Assembly (NCBI GenBank): GCA_947628695.1
Contig: CANRAV010000015.1
Span: 1-61,347, forward strand
Direction of reading: 5' to 3'
DNA: 61,347 nt
Source of the DNA: an uncultured Clostridia bacterium
GTDB lineage: Bacteria > Bacillota > Clostridia > Oscillospirales > CAG-382
Shown here: positions 33,514-41,656 of the stretch, one piece after another
How the letters are laid out: each line of letters begins with the position of its first letter
Numbering within the stretch: the first letter of the stretch is position 1
The notes under the pieces: generated by a model
What the model was told of the DNA's origin: nothing
Seen by the model: the letters and a program-made list of their open reading frames with translations, nothing else
Databases searched by the model: none
Made by a program: the position numbers and the translations under genes

Positions 33514-33585
33514 GAGCTTTTTGAAAATTTATGAAAAAAGACAGAACTCGTCGGTATGGCGGAGGACACGGCCTTTTTCCACAGA

Positions 33586-33625
33586 AAGCACGAACCGTGC
33601 CCCCGAAAGGGCGCAGCCCGTGCTT
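33586..33625. repeat. GC-rich hairpin after paralogue C
   Basis: AAGCACG...CGTGCTT outer stem enclosing GCCCCC-GAAA-GGGCGC. The inner part matches the terminator after paralogue D (35922-35958). No T run follows on the minus strand, so termination is uncertain. Confidence 0.5.
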
Positions 33626-33670
33626 GTAAACTACTTTAAATAGAAATTGAAGGTTATCAAAGAATGTGTA

Positions 33671-35761
33671 TCAGCCCTCAAGCTTAGTCACCATGTCCTC
33701 AAGGCTCATCTCAAGTATGTCCTTGTTGGACAGTATACGCAGCCGCAGGTCGCGGTCAAGCCGGTTGCACATTTCGATCGGGTCGGAAAGTGCCGCGCCG
33801 AATACCGCGCCAAGGTCGAAGGTGCGGCTGTCGAAGATAAGGTCAAGCATCGGCGCGCTGTCGGGGTCGGTAACGTCGCCGCGCCTAAGCAGCTTATCGT
33901 AATATTCGGGCGTCAAATAGTCCTTGCTGTACGCGCCGAGCGCGTCAAGAAGCACGCCAAGCTGCTGCCCCCGTATACCGGTGGACTGAGGCCCCACCGG
34001 AACGAAGAGAACACTTGAGGTGTGCGGGCTCATAGTGTGATAGTACCTGTCCTGACTTTCGTCATACTTCGGAATGGGAAGAATTCCGAAGTCGTCATCC
34101 ATATCCCTGAAATAGGGCAGTTGGATAAGGCTGCACATATAAAAAAGTCCCCTGCCCTCTTTGAAGGCCTTGATAACGGTGTTCTCGTAAACGCCCTGCC
34201 CCTCGTATTTGATATAGTACTGCTCAAGGTTGCCGACAAGAACGTCGTTTGAGTTCAGATAAAGGTCAACTGCGTCATTCATGGCATTGTAGACCCTCTC
34301 GTTATCCAAGGCAAACAGCGGCAGGTCGTCTGTGTCCTTGTCTATGACCTTTTCGCCGGACGCAGCAACGTGCATGTAGAGATTAGCCGTTTCGGTAAGC
34401 AGGCCGTAGGTGTCAAACTCGTTGCGCACACCGTCGCCGTTGTCGGTACCGAAGCCCGTAACGCGCTTTTCAAGCTCTTTAAAGGTCCACTTGCCGTCTG
34501 CGGCAAGCTTGTAAAGCTCTTTATAAGCGCCGTCTCCGTACTTTTCGTCGTAAAGGTTTTTGTTTACAAGCATTACGGTGGTGCCGTCGTTGTCGTAGGT
34601 GTTGATGTCGCCAAGCGCATAGTAAAGCTTATTTGCAACTGAAAGATCCTCTACGCCGTCCTGATCCCACCAGGGCTTTGTAAAGTCGATGCCCAAGGTG
34701 TTAAGATCGGTAAGCAGTCCGTCCGTTACGAAACTGTAATAGTAATAGTAGGTCTCAAAGCAGAAGTCGATCTCGTGGGTTGACATAATGTCAGGCCTGA
34801 TGATATTCTCCCTGATTTCGCCTGCAGTCTCGGTGCTCATCTCGCCGGTTATCTTGCAGTTGTACTTCTCTTGAACCTCTTCAAGCACCTGTTTCTTCGC
34901 AAGGTTGATATTGCTCATTGTGCCGTCTTCGCTGTCCTGCCAAATGACCTCGCCCCGGAAGTCTATGGCAGGGCTGCCGTAGCCAAACCAGCGCTCCATA
35001 ATCTTGAACTCGCGCCCGCCCATGTTGACGGGCTCGGGAAGCATGTCCCTATAAGCGGTGACGTCCGTGTCTCCGTCGCCGGTATCCGTCACGTTTGCGT
35101 CAAAGCGAAGGATCTGCGCAGCGTCCACGTTGTTCACGCTTAGGTCGTCGTTGTAGTCGCCGATGTTTTCATAGTGAATGACCGGCAGCGCGTCCCCGAC
35201 GGGAGGGTCGCATATGCCAAGCTTTTCACCTATGGCGCGCACGTCCTCCTTTGTTATAAAGCCGTTGCCGTAAGCCTCGGCTATTGTGTAGAAGCTGCCG
35301 TCCTTGCGGACGTATGCCTCCTGCGTGCTTGAGAAATAAAGGATATAGCCCGCAACCTCCGGGAAGCGAAGCATGTAATCGTAAAAGCCCACAAACATGG
35401 CGACGTCAAGCCCGCTGTAATTGCCGAGATAGCGGTGGATCGGTACGCCGCTGCCCGCTTCGGTTCCGTTCTCTTTCGCCAGAAACGCGCTGTAGTCGTC
35501 GCTAAGCTCCTTCTCCGCCTCCGGCGACAAAGTCGGCTGCTCAAGGCTTGCGGGGAAGTCGCTTATCAGCCCTGCGTCGTATTGAAGAACCACAGACGCG
35601 TCTATGTTGTTGATAGATCCGTCGCCGTTGACGTCACCCCTAACGGAGTAAAGCTCTTCATCTGCGCTCTCGGCGCCGACGGCCGCTGCGGGAAGAAGCA
35701 GCGTCAGGCAAAGAAGCAGCGACACCGCTGCGCAAAGCAGCTTTGTTCTTCTGTAATTCAC
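33671..35761 (-). CDS. Solute-binding protein C with split dockerin, not a lipoprotein
   Basis: A 696-residue exported protein and the odd member of the array. Residues 1-30 form a Sec signal peptide with A-x-A cleavage (AVGA); there is no lipobox. Residues 42-65 are one dockerin-type calcium loop (GDVNGDGSINNIDASVVLQY). About 135 residues later, at 201-224, comes the second (GDYNDDLSVNNVDAAQILRF). Between them is an inserted domain (IHRYLGNYSGLDVAMFVGFY ... DGSFYTIAEAYGNGFITKED), similar in feel to small beta domains on Clostridia secreted proteins. The solute-binding domain fills about 240-696. GTG 35761 is chosen because AGGAG lies eight bases ahead. Confidence 0.85.
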   Translation of the reverse strand: MNYRRTKLLCAAVSLLLCLTLLLPAAAVGAESADEELYSVRGDVNGDGSINNIDASVVLQYDAGLISDFPASLEQPTLSPEAEKELSDDYSAFLAKENGTEAGSGVPIHRYLGNYSGLDVAMFVGFYDYMLRFPEVAGYILYFSSTQEAYVRKDGSFYTIAEAYGNGFITKEDVRAIGEKLGICDPPVGDALPVIHYENIGDYNDDLSVNNVDAAQILRFDANVTDTGDGDTDVTAYRDMLPEPVNMGGREFKIMERWFGYGSPAIDFRGEVIWQDSEDGTMSNINLAKKQVLEEVQEKYNCKITGEMSTETAGEIRENIIRPDIMSTHEIDFCFETYYYYYSFVTDGLLTDLNTLGIDFTKPWWDQDGVEDLSVANKLYYALGDINTYDNDGTTVMLVNKNLYDEKYGDGAYKELYKLAADGKWTFKELEKRVTGFGTDNGDGVRNEFDTYGLLTETANLYMHVAASGEKVIDKDTDDLPLFALDNERVYNAMNDAVDLYLNSNDVLVGNLEQYYIKYEGQGVYENTVIKAFKEGRGLFYMCSLIQLPYFRDMDDDFGILPIPKYDESQDRYYHTMSPHTSSVLFVPVGPQSTGIRGQQLGVLLDALGAYSKDYLTPEYYDKLLRRGDVTDPDSAPMLDLIFDSRTFDLGAVFGAALSDPIEMCNRLDRDLRLRILSNKDILEMSLEDMVTKLEG

Positions 35762-35819
35762 ACATACCACTCCTGTTCTTTTATTTTTCGCACCGGCAGA
35801 AATTTACCGGTACAAGTAC

Positions 35820-35848
35820 AAATTACAACATTTGTCTGATTTTGTCAA
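35820..35848 (-). promoter_or_regulatory. Promoter of paralogue C
   Basis: Minus strand TTGACA (35843-35848), 17 bases, TAATTT (35820-35825). Its spacer is unlike those of the four lipoprotein copies. Confidence 0.55.
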
Positions 35849-35921
35849 GATTTTCTTCGGTTTGCTCACCCGGATACGAATTTTTGTTGAAAATGCCGAA
35901 ACTTTTTGACCTCTATATTTG

Positions 35922-35958
35922 AAAAAACGAACCGCACCCCCGAAAGGGCGCGGTTCGC
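35922..35958 (-). terminator. Terminator of paralogue D
   Basis: Minus-strand stem GCGAACCGCGCCC / GGGGGTGCGGTTCG with a TTTC loop region, followed by TTTTTTC. Confidence 0.8.
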
Positions 35959-36024
35959 AAACAAAAGCTTTTTTCAAAAATTAAAACCGTAGGTTTTCAG
36001 AAAAACGGGTGTCGGTACCGACGC

Positions 36025-37563
36025 TTACTCGTTCTCCAAAATGTCGGCCATAACGTCCTCGATGTCCATCTCGACGATGTCCTTGTTGGCCTGAATTTGA
36101 GTCTGCAGGTTGCCGTTTATAGAGCACCAGTCAATCGGGTTGCCGACAGCTGCCGCAAACACGGCGCCAAGGTCGAAGGTGCGGCTGCCGAATATAACGT
36201 CAAGCATCTTCGCACTGTCCGGGTCGGAGGCGTCGCCGCGCTTAAGCTGCTTCTCGTAGTATTCCGGCGTCAAATAGTCCTTGCTGTACGCGCCGAGTGC
36301 GTCAAGAAGCACGCCCATCTGTTTACCCTGCTCGCCCGTAGCCTTGGGGCTTATCGGAACAAACAGAACGCTTGCGGTGTGTATGCCCATGGTGTGGTAA
36401 TACCTGTCCTGATTTGCGTCATACTTCGGAACGGGGAGTATGCCGAAATCGTCCTCCATATCCCTGAGACCGGGGAGGTGGATAAGAGCGCCCATGAAGA
36501 ACAGACCCCTGCCCTCTTTGAAGGCGTTGATTATCGGAACATAGAAGCCGGAACCGGAGCCGCCGTATTTCTCTTCATAACGGCTGGTGTTAAGAACGTC
36601 GTTGGTGTTGTTGTAAAGCTCAACAGCGGCATTGAAGGAGTCATAAACCCTCTCGTTCTCGAAGGAGAACTGAAGTGCGTCGTTGGCGTCCTTGTCTATG
36701 GCCTTCTGGCCGGCCGCAACAACGTGGATGTAAAGGTTAGCGTCCTCGGTAAGCAGACCGTAAGAGTCAAACTCGTCACGAACATTGTCGCCCGTTTCCT
36801 CGGTGCCGAAGTTGGTAACGCGCTTTGTGAGCTCTTCAAAGGTCCAGTTGCCGCTTTCGGCAAGCTCGTAAAGCTCCTTGTGCGCACCCTCGCCGCCGAA
36901 CTTCTCGTCGTAAAGGTCCTTGTTGAACAGCATAACAACGGTGCCGTCGTTATCGTATGTATTTATGTCGCCAAGCGCATAGTAAAGCTTGCCGGCAACG
37001 GAAAGATCCTCTACACCGTTCTGATCCCACCAGGGCTTCGAAAAGTCGATGCCTAAGGTGTTGAGGTCGGTAAGCAGGCCGCCCGTTACGAAGGAATAAT
37101 AATAATAGTAGGTTTCAAAGCAGAAGTCGATGTCATGCGTGGACATAACGTCCGGCCTGATGATTTTTTCCCTGATGTCGCCGGCAGTCTCCGTGCTCAT
37201 CTCGCCGGTAACCTTACAGTTGTACCTCTCCTGCACCTGGTCAAGAACCTTCCTCTTTGCAAGGTTGAGGTTGCTCATGGTGCCGTCGTCACTGTCCTGC
37301 CAAATAACCTCGCCCTGGAAGTCAATGCTCTCTTTGTCGTAGCCGAACCAGCGCTGCATGATATAAAACTCACGCCCGCCGAGATCGGTAGCGGGTTCCA
37401 GCATGTCCTGATAAGTGGTGCTTTCTGCAGCAGACGCCTCTGAAGCGGTAGACTCCGCCTCTGAAGGAGCGGCGGAAGAACCGCCTTCTTCCTTGTCGCC
37501 GCAGGCGGCAAAGCACAGCAGAACCGTCAAAAGCGCCAAGCTTAAAGCCAAATACTTTTTCAT
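36025..37563 (-). CDS. Solute-binding lipoprotein, paralogue D
   Basis: A 512-residue lipoprotein with signal MKKYLALSLALLTVLLCFAAC (Cys21), an acidic linker and the shared binding domain. It is the most divergent of the lipidated copies in the middle region: it has NTSRYEEKYGGSGSGFYVPI where others carry ADLPxYxxKxEGxxV, and a C-terminal stretch FAAAVGNPIDWCSINGNLQT in place of DPxxMCNxLDHxLQ. Both changes lie in areas likely to line the ligand cleft or its hinge, so a distinct ligand is plausible. The shared core (FETYYYYYSF, DINTYDNDGT, RGDASDPDSA) is intact. It has its own promoter and a strong terminator. Confidence 0.88.
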   Translation of the reverse strand: MKKYLALSLALLTVLLCFAACGDKEEGGSSAAPSEAESTASEASAAESTTYQDMLEPATDLGGREFYIMQRWFGYDKESIDFQGEVIWQDSDDGTMSNLNLAKRKVLDQVQERYNCKVTGEMSTETAGDIREKIIRPDVMSTHDIDFCFETYYYYYSFVTGGLLTDLNTLGIDFSKPWWDQNGVEDLSVAGKLYYALGDINTYDNDGTVVMLFNKDLYDEKFGGEGAHKELYELAESGNWTFEELTKRVTNFGTEETGDNVRDEFDSYGLLTEDANLYIHVVAAGQKAIDKDANDALQFSFENERVYDSFNAAVELYNNTNDVLNTSRYEEKYGGSGSGFYVPIINAFKEGRGLFFMGALIHLPGLRDMEDDFGILPVPKYDANQDRYYHTMGIHTASVLFVPISPKATGEQGKQMGVLLDALGAYSKDYLTPEYYEKQLKRGDASDPDSAKMLDVIFGSRTFDLGAVFAAAVGNPIDWCSINGNLQTQIQANKDIVEMDIEDVMADILENE

Positions 37564-37595
37564 ACTTTCCTCCTTTGAATATTCGTACTGCTATC

Positions 37596-37624
37596 AGTAT
37601 AGCATACTATGCACAAAAAGTCGA
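37596..37624 (-). promoter_or_regulatory. Promoter of paralogue D
   Basis: Minus strand TCGACT (37619-37624), 17 bases, TATACT (37596-37601); spacer TTTTGTGCATAGTATGC is close to that of B. Confidence 0.6.
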
Positions 37625-37688
37625 GTGCATTTTTTAATTTTCTCGCAAAATAACCATATTTATCTCAAATTACGGGGTAAAAAGGCGC

Positions 37689-39230
37689 CTATTCCTCGTT
37701 GAATTTGTCCATTATATCCTCAATGCTCATTTCTATGATGTCCTTCTGAGCGTCGAGACGCGCCTGCAGGCCGTGGTCAAGGTAGTTGCACATGTTGTAC
37801 GGGTCGGAAAGCATCTGCCCGAATACCGCGCCGAGGTCGAAGGTGCGGTTTTCAAAGATGACGTCAAGCATCTTCGCACTGTCCGGGTCGGAGGCGTCGC
37901 CGCGCTTAAGCTGCTTCTCGTAGTATTCCGGCGTGAGATAGTCCTTGCTGTACGCGCCGAGTGCGTCAAGAAGAATGCCAAGCTGCTGACCGCGTTCGCC
38001 GTTGGAGTTCTTGCCCACGGGTACAAACACAACGCTTGCCGTGTGCGGGCTCATGGTGTGATAATACCTCTGCTGTGTCTCGTCGTGCTTCGGCATGGGA
38101 AGGATGCCGAAGTCGTCCTCCATGTCCCTGAAATAGGGCAGGTGGATGAGGCCGACGGTGTAGAACAGACCCCTGCCCTCTTTGAAGGCCTTTATAACCG
38201 TCTGCTCGTGAACGTCCTCGCCCTCGAACTTCGTGGTGTAAACGGGCAGGTTTGCCACAAGCACGTCGTTTGTGTCAAGCAGAAGGTCGACGGTCTTGTC
38301 TACGGAGCTGAACGCCCTTTCGGTGCCGAGCGTAAGCTCCAAGCTGCCGTTTGCGTCCTTGCCGACGGACTTTTCGCCGGCTGCTATCATCTGGAAGTAA
38401 ACCTCTTCAATATTCGTGAGGAGGCCGTAAGAGTCCTTCTCGTCGCGCACACCGTCACCGTTTGAATCGGTGCCGAAGCCGGTGACGCGCTTTGCAAGCT
38501 CGTCAAAGGTCCACTTGCCGTCTGCGGCGAGGTCGTAAAGCTCCTGATAAGAGCCCTCGCCGAATTTCTCTTCGTAAAGGTCCTTGTTGAAAAGCACAAC
38601 TACGGTGCCGTCGTTGTCGTAAGTGTTGATGTCGCCAAGTGCATAGTAAAGCTTGCCCGCAACGGTAAGATCCTCCACGGCGTTCTGATCCCACCAGGGC
38701 TTGTCAAACTGAATGCCCAAAGTGTTAAGATCCGCGAGAAGGCCGTCCTTTATGAACGAGTAATAATAGTAGTAGGTTTCAAAGCAAAAGTCGATGTCCT
38801 GGGTTGACATAATGTCTGCCCTTATGACATTGTCCCTGAGAGGACCGGCCTGCTCGGTGCTCATCTCGCCGGTTACCTTGCAGTTGTACTTTTCCTGAAC
38901 CGCGTCAAGCACCTTCCTTTTTGCAAGGTTTATGTTGCTTAAGGTGCCGTCCTCGCTTTCCTGCCATATAACCTCACCCTGGAAGTCAATGGTAGGCTTG
39001 CCGTAGCCGAACCAGCGCTGCATGATATAGAACTCCCGCCCGCCAAGGTCGGTGGGGTCGCCAAGCATGTCCTGGTATGTGGTGCTTTCCGCAGCAGACG
39101 CCTCGGAAGCGGCAGACTCCGTCTCGGAAGGGGCGGCAGATGTGTTTTCTTCGGTGTCCTTACCTCCGCAGGAGGCAAAGCACATAAGAACGGTCAAAAG
39201 CGCCAGAAACAGGCATAGATATTTTTTCAT
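37689..39230 (-). CDS. Solute-binding lipoprotein, paralogue E
   Basis: A 513-residue lipoprotein, the first in the direction of transcription. The signal MKKYLCLFLALLTVLMCFASC ends in a lipobox at Cys21, with an acidic linker and the shared binding domain. The C-terminal segment (DPYNMCNYLDHGLQARLDAQ) is nearest to paralogue B. The middle differs again (TNIEEVYFQMIAAGEKSVGK). ATG 39230 has GGGGAT ahead; upstream in-frame codons to 39299 run through the promoter and are not used. No convincing terminator lies between it and paralogue D, so some read-through into D is likely. Confidence 0.88.
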   Translation of the reverse strand: MKKYLCLFLALLTVLMCFASCGGKDTEENTSAAPSETESAASEASAAESTTYQDMLGDPTDLGGREFYIMQRWFGYGKPTIDFQGEVIWQESEDGTLSNINLAKRKVLDAVQEKYNCKVTGEMSTEQAGPLRDNVIRADIMSTQDIDFCFETYYYYYSFIKDGLLADLNTLGIQFDKPWWDQNAVEDLTVAGKLYYALGDINTYDNDGTVVVLFNKDLYEEKFGEGSYQELYDLAADGKWTFDELAKRVTGFGTDSNGDGVRDEKDSYGLLTNIEEVYFQMIAAGEKSVGKDANGSLELTLGTERAFSSVDKTVDLLLDTNDVLVANLPVYTTKFEGEDVHEQTVIKAFKEGRGLFYTVGLIHLPYFRDMEDDFGILPMPKHDETQQRYYHTMSPHTASVVFVPVGKNSNGERGQQLGILLDALGAYSKDYLTPEYYEKQLKRGDASDPDSAKMLDVIFENRTFDLGAVFGQMLSDPYNMCNYLDHGLQARLDAQKDIIEMSIEDIMDKFNEE

Positions 39231-39264
39231 AGATATCCCCCTTAATTGCTGTTTGTACAATTCG

Positions 39265-39293
39265 TTTATAACACAATAAGCAAAATAAGTCAA
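39265..39293 (-). promoter_or_regulatory. Promoter of paralogue E
   Basis: Minus strand TTGACT (39288-39293), 17 bases, TATAAA (39265-39270). Confidence 0.65.
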
Positions 39294-39361
39294 GTACATT
39301 TTTCCAAAAAAGCCGTACGCTTAGTACATATTATTTGTAAAGCTGCGTAAAGTTTACGGTG

Positions 39362-39390
39362 TTGACATCTCGGGGCGAATATAGTATAAT
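39362..39390 (+). promoter_or_regulatory. Promoter of the 39.4-42.1 kb operon
   Basis: TTGACA (39362-39367), 17 bases, TATAAT (39385-39390): full consensus. It faces away from the promoter of paralogue E. Confidence 0.8.
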
Positions 39391-39420
39391 CAGGGTGAAA
39401 AGACTTTGGAGGGATGAGCT

Positions 39421-40383
39421 GTGTCAAGCGCTTTCAGGAACTTTTTGGTTGTGTTTTTACTTGCGCTTTTGGGCTTCGGCATACTGGGGCACTTTGTTAT
39501 AACGGTGGCGATACCCGCATTGGGCGCCGATGAGGAGATAAGCGCGGATTCGTCGCTTGACGGGACGGAGGACGAAACGCCGGATGCAAGCGCCTCCGTC
39601 GGGGAAACGTCGGAGGACGAGCCCGTCGGCGGAAACAAGTACAACTTTGCCTTTCTCTGCTTTGACGTAAATGACAAGCTTGCGGGCGTGTATATAGTAC
39701 ACACCGACGACGGATACAAGACAAACGTCAGCGTCTCCGTCCCCGGCAGCGCCTCTGTGGAGAACAACGGTGCGTACTGCACCTTGGCGCAGCTTTACGA
39801 GGACGAGGGGAAGGACTTCCTTATATCAAAGCTTTACTACCTTACGGGCTGCAGGATTGACGAGAACGCTTCCATATACGCCGTTGACAGGGAAGACAAC
39901 GGCAGGGATGCGGCACAGCTGAGCACCTTCCTAAGATACACCTATAAGCTTGACAAGGGGTTTGAGTACCCCAATCCGGACTACAACCGCGGCGAGGTTA
40001 TATCCACGGAGTCGACGGACACCTCCTACGACAACGAGGAGTTTATAACCGTGGAGGCCGGCAGCTACGCCTTAAACGGCGAGACGGGCGGCGTTGCAAA
40101 CGACAAAATGCTCCTCGATACGGAGTACAACGAAAACGCCTTTGACATATACCGCGACATGATAACGCGCATGCTTGGGGACGCTTCCACCGTGAACGAC
40201 CCGACAAAGCAGGCGAAGATCGCAGGCTACCTGCTTGACAAGTCCTTCCGCGACTACTCCTCCTCCGGTGCGGGCGTTTACCTGTTCAACAACTACGTAA
40301 AGGCCGGCATTGACTATTCCGGAAGCGGCGGCGCCTGGGACGAGATAAGAGAAGCGGTTAAAGCACTTGAAAAGAGAGGATAA
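39421..40383 (+). CDS. Membrane-anchored LCP-like protein
   Basis: A 320-residue protein with one N-terminal membrane span (about residues 7-30) and the rest outside. After an acidic linker, the core has NFAFLCFDVNDKLAGVYIVH, VSVSVPGSASVEN and TLAQLYEDEGKDFLISKLYYLTG in the order seen in LytR-CpsA-Psr (LCP) domains, which attach glycopolymers to peptidoglycan. The key arginines are missing (PGS where LCP has PRD), so it is a distant or inactive relative. GTG 39421 is seven bases after GGAGGGA. MetY follows five bases later. Confidence 0.55.
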   Translation: MSSAFRNFLVVFLLALLGFGILGHFVITVAIPALGADEEISADSSLDGTEDETPDASASVGETSEDEPVGGNKYNFAFLCFDVNDKLAGVYIVHTDDGYKTNVSVSVPGSASVENNGAYCTLAQLYEDEGKDFLISKLYYLTGCRIDENASIYAVDREDNGRDAAQLSTFLRYTYKLDKGFEYPNPDYNRGEVISTESTDTSYDNEEFITVEAGSYALNGETGGVANDKMLLDTEYNENAFDIYRDMITRMLGDASTVNDPTKQAKIAGYLLDKSFRDYSSSGAGVYLFNNYVKAGIDYSGSGGAWDEIREAVKALEKRG

Positions 40384-40387
40384 CAGC

Positions 40388-41656
40388 ATGAAAAACGGTA
40401 CAAAATGCATACACGAGGGGTACAGGCCCGCAAACGGCGACCCGCTTGCACTTCCGATATACCAAAGCACCACCTACGCATACGACTCTACGGAGCATAT
40501 AGGCAAGCTTTTTGACCTTGCCGCAGACGGCCATATGTACAGCCGCATTTCCAACCCCACGGTTGCCTTCGTGGAGGAGAAGATAGCGGCGCTGGAGGGC
40601 GGCGTTGCCGCAGTCTGCACCACCTCGGGGCAGACTGCCTCGTTCCTTGCGCTTGCCAACATACTCGGAAGCGGAGACAGCTTCCTCTGCTCCTCCAAGA
40701 TATACGGCGGGTCGGTGAATTTGTTTTCCGTGACAATGAAGCGCCTGGGTATAGAGTGCATATACTTCGACCCGGACGACGGGGACGCGAAGATAGAGGC
40801 TCTCATCAAGCCCAACACAAAGGCCGTCTTTGCGGAGACGCTTGCAAACCCGGCGCTCTCGGTGCTTGACATACGCAGGATAGCCGACCTTGCACACAGG
40901 CACGGCCTTCCGCTTATAGTGGACAACACCTTCCCCACCCCGATACTGTGCCGCCCGATAGAGCACGGTGCGGACATTGTGACGCATTCCACGACGAAGT
41001 ACATGGACGGCCACGCGATACAGGTCGGCGGTGCTATTGTCGACAGCGGAAATTTCGACTGGGAGAAGGCAGGATTTACCTGCCTTTCGGAGCCGGACGA
41101 CTCCTACCACGGCGTTGTTTACACCAAGGACTTCGGCCGCTCTGCCTATGCCGTGAAGCTTAGGGTTCAGCTTATACGCGACTTCGGCACCTATCCGCCC
41201 GCAACGGCGGCTTTTTACCTTGACCTTGGGCTTCAGACGCTTGACGTAAGGATGGAGAGGCACTGTAAGAACGCGCTTGCGGCGGCGAAGTTCCTTAAAG
41301 GCAGCGACAAGGTGCAGTCCGTCTCCTACCCCGCGCTTGAGGATGACAAATACCACGCCCTTGCGGAAAAGTACCTGCCTATGGGCGCAAGCGGTGTCGT
41401 TTCCTTTACCGTAAAGGGCGGCAAGGAGAACGCCGTAAGGTTTATGGACGCGCTGAGGCTTGCCAAGAATGTCGTTCACGTGGCGACTGTGCACACCTGC
41501 GTGCTTCACCCCGCAAGCGAGACGCACCGTCAGCTTACGGACGAACAGCTTGTCGCGGCCGGCATTAACCCCGGTATGATAAGGCTTTCCGTGGGGATCG
41601 AGGACATAGACGACATACTTGAAGACCTTGAAAGAGGGCTTTCCGCATGCATCTGA
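40388..41656 (+). CDS. O-acetylhomoserine sulfhydrylase (MetY-type)
   Basis: A 422-residue PLP enzyme of the Cys/Met metabolism family, which makes homocysteine from O-acetylhomoserine and sulfide. The PLP lysine is in THSTTKYMDGHA. Other landmarks are IYQSTTYAYDS, YSRISNPTVAFVEEKIA, SSKIYGGSVNLF and the long SYPALEDDKY segment characteristic of MetY-length enzymes (about 420 residues, longer than MetB/MetC). Related lyases cannot be fully excluded. ATG 40388 has GAGAGGAT ahead; an earlier in-frame codon at 40367 lies in the upstream gene. Overlaps rlmH by ten bases. Confidence 0.88.
   Translation: MKNGTKCIHEGYRPANGDPLALPIYQSTTYAYDSTEHIGKLFDLAADGHMYSRISNPTVAFVEEKIAALEGGVAAVCTTSGQTASFLALANILGSGDSFLCSSKIYGGSVNLFSVTMKRLGIECIYFDPDDGDAKIEALIKPNTKAVFAETLANPALSVLDIRRIADLAHRHGLPLIVDNTFPTPILCRPIEHGADIVTHSTTKYMDGHAIQVGGAIVDSGNFDWEKAGFTCLSEPDDSYHGVVYTKDFGRSAYAVKLRVQLIRDFGTYPPATAAFYLDLGLQTLDVRMERHCKNALAAAKFLKGSDKVQSVSYPALEDDKYHALAEKYLPMGASGVVSFTVKGGKENAVRFMDALRLAKNVVHVATVHTCVLHPASETHRQLTDEQLVAAGINPGMIRLSVGIEDIDDILEDLERGLSACI

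Larger units (their letters stand above)
30193..39230 (-). repeat. Tandem array of five solute-binding protein paralogues
   Basis: Five genes (30193-31731, 31913-33448, 33671-35761, 36025-37563, 37689-39230) share the same domain and long stretches that look near-identical at DNA level, for example around their 3' ends where all code for RGD-x-x-DPDSA. Copies A and C are closest in the C-terminal region (SNKDILEM), and B and E are closest to each other (QKDIIEMSIEDI). The layout implies repeated local duplication. Confidence 0.9.

Noticed and set aside
30193-39230. A composite transposon or phage origin for the solute-binding array
   Set aside because: No transposase, integrase, terminal repeats or tRNA target flank the array; local tandem duplication explains it better.
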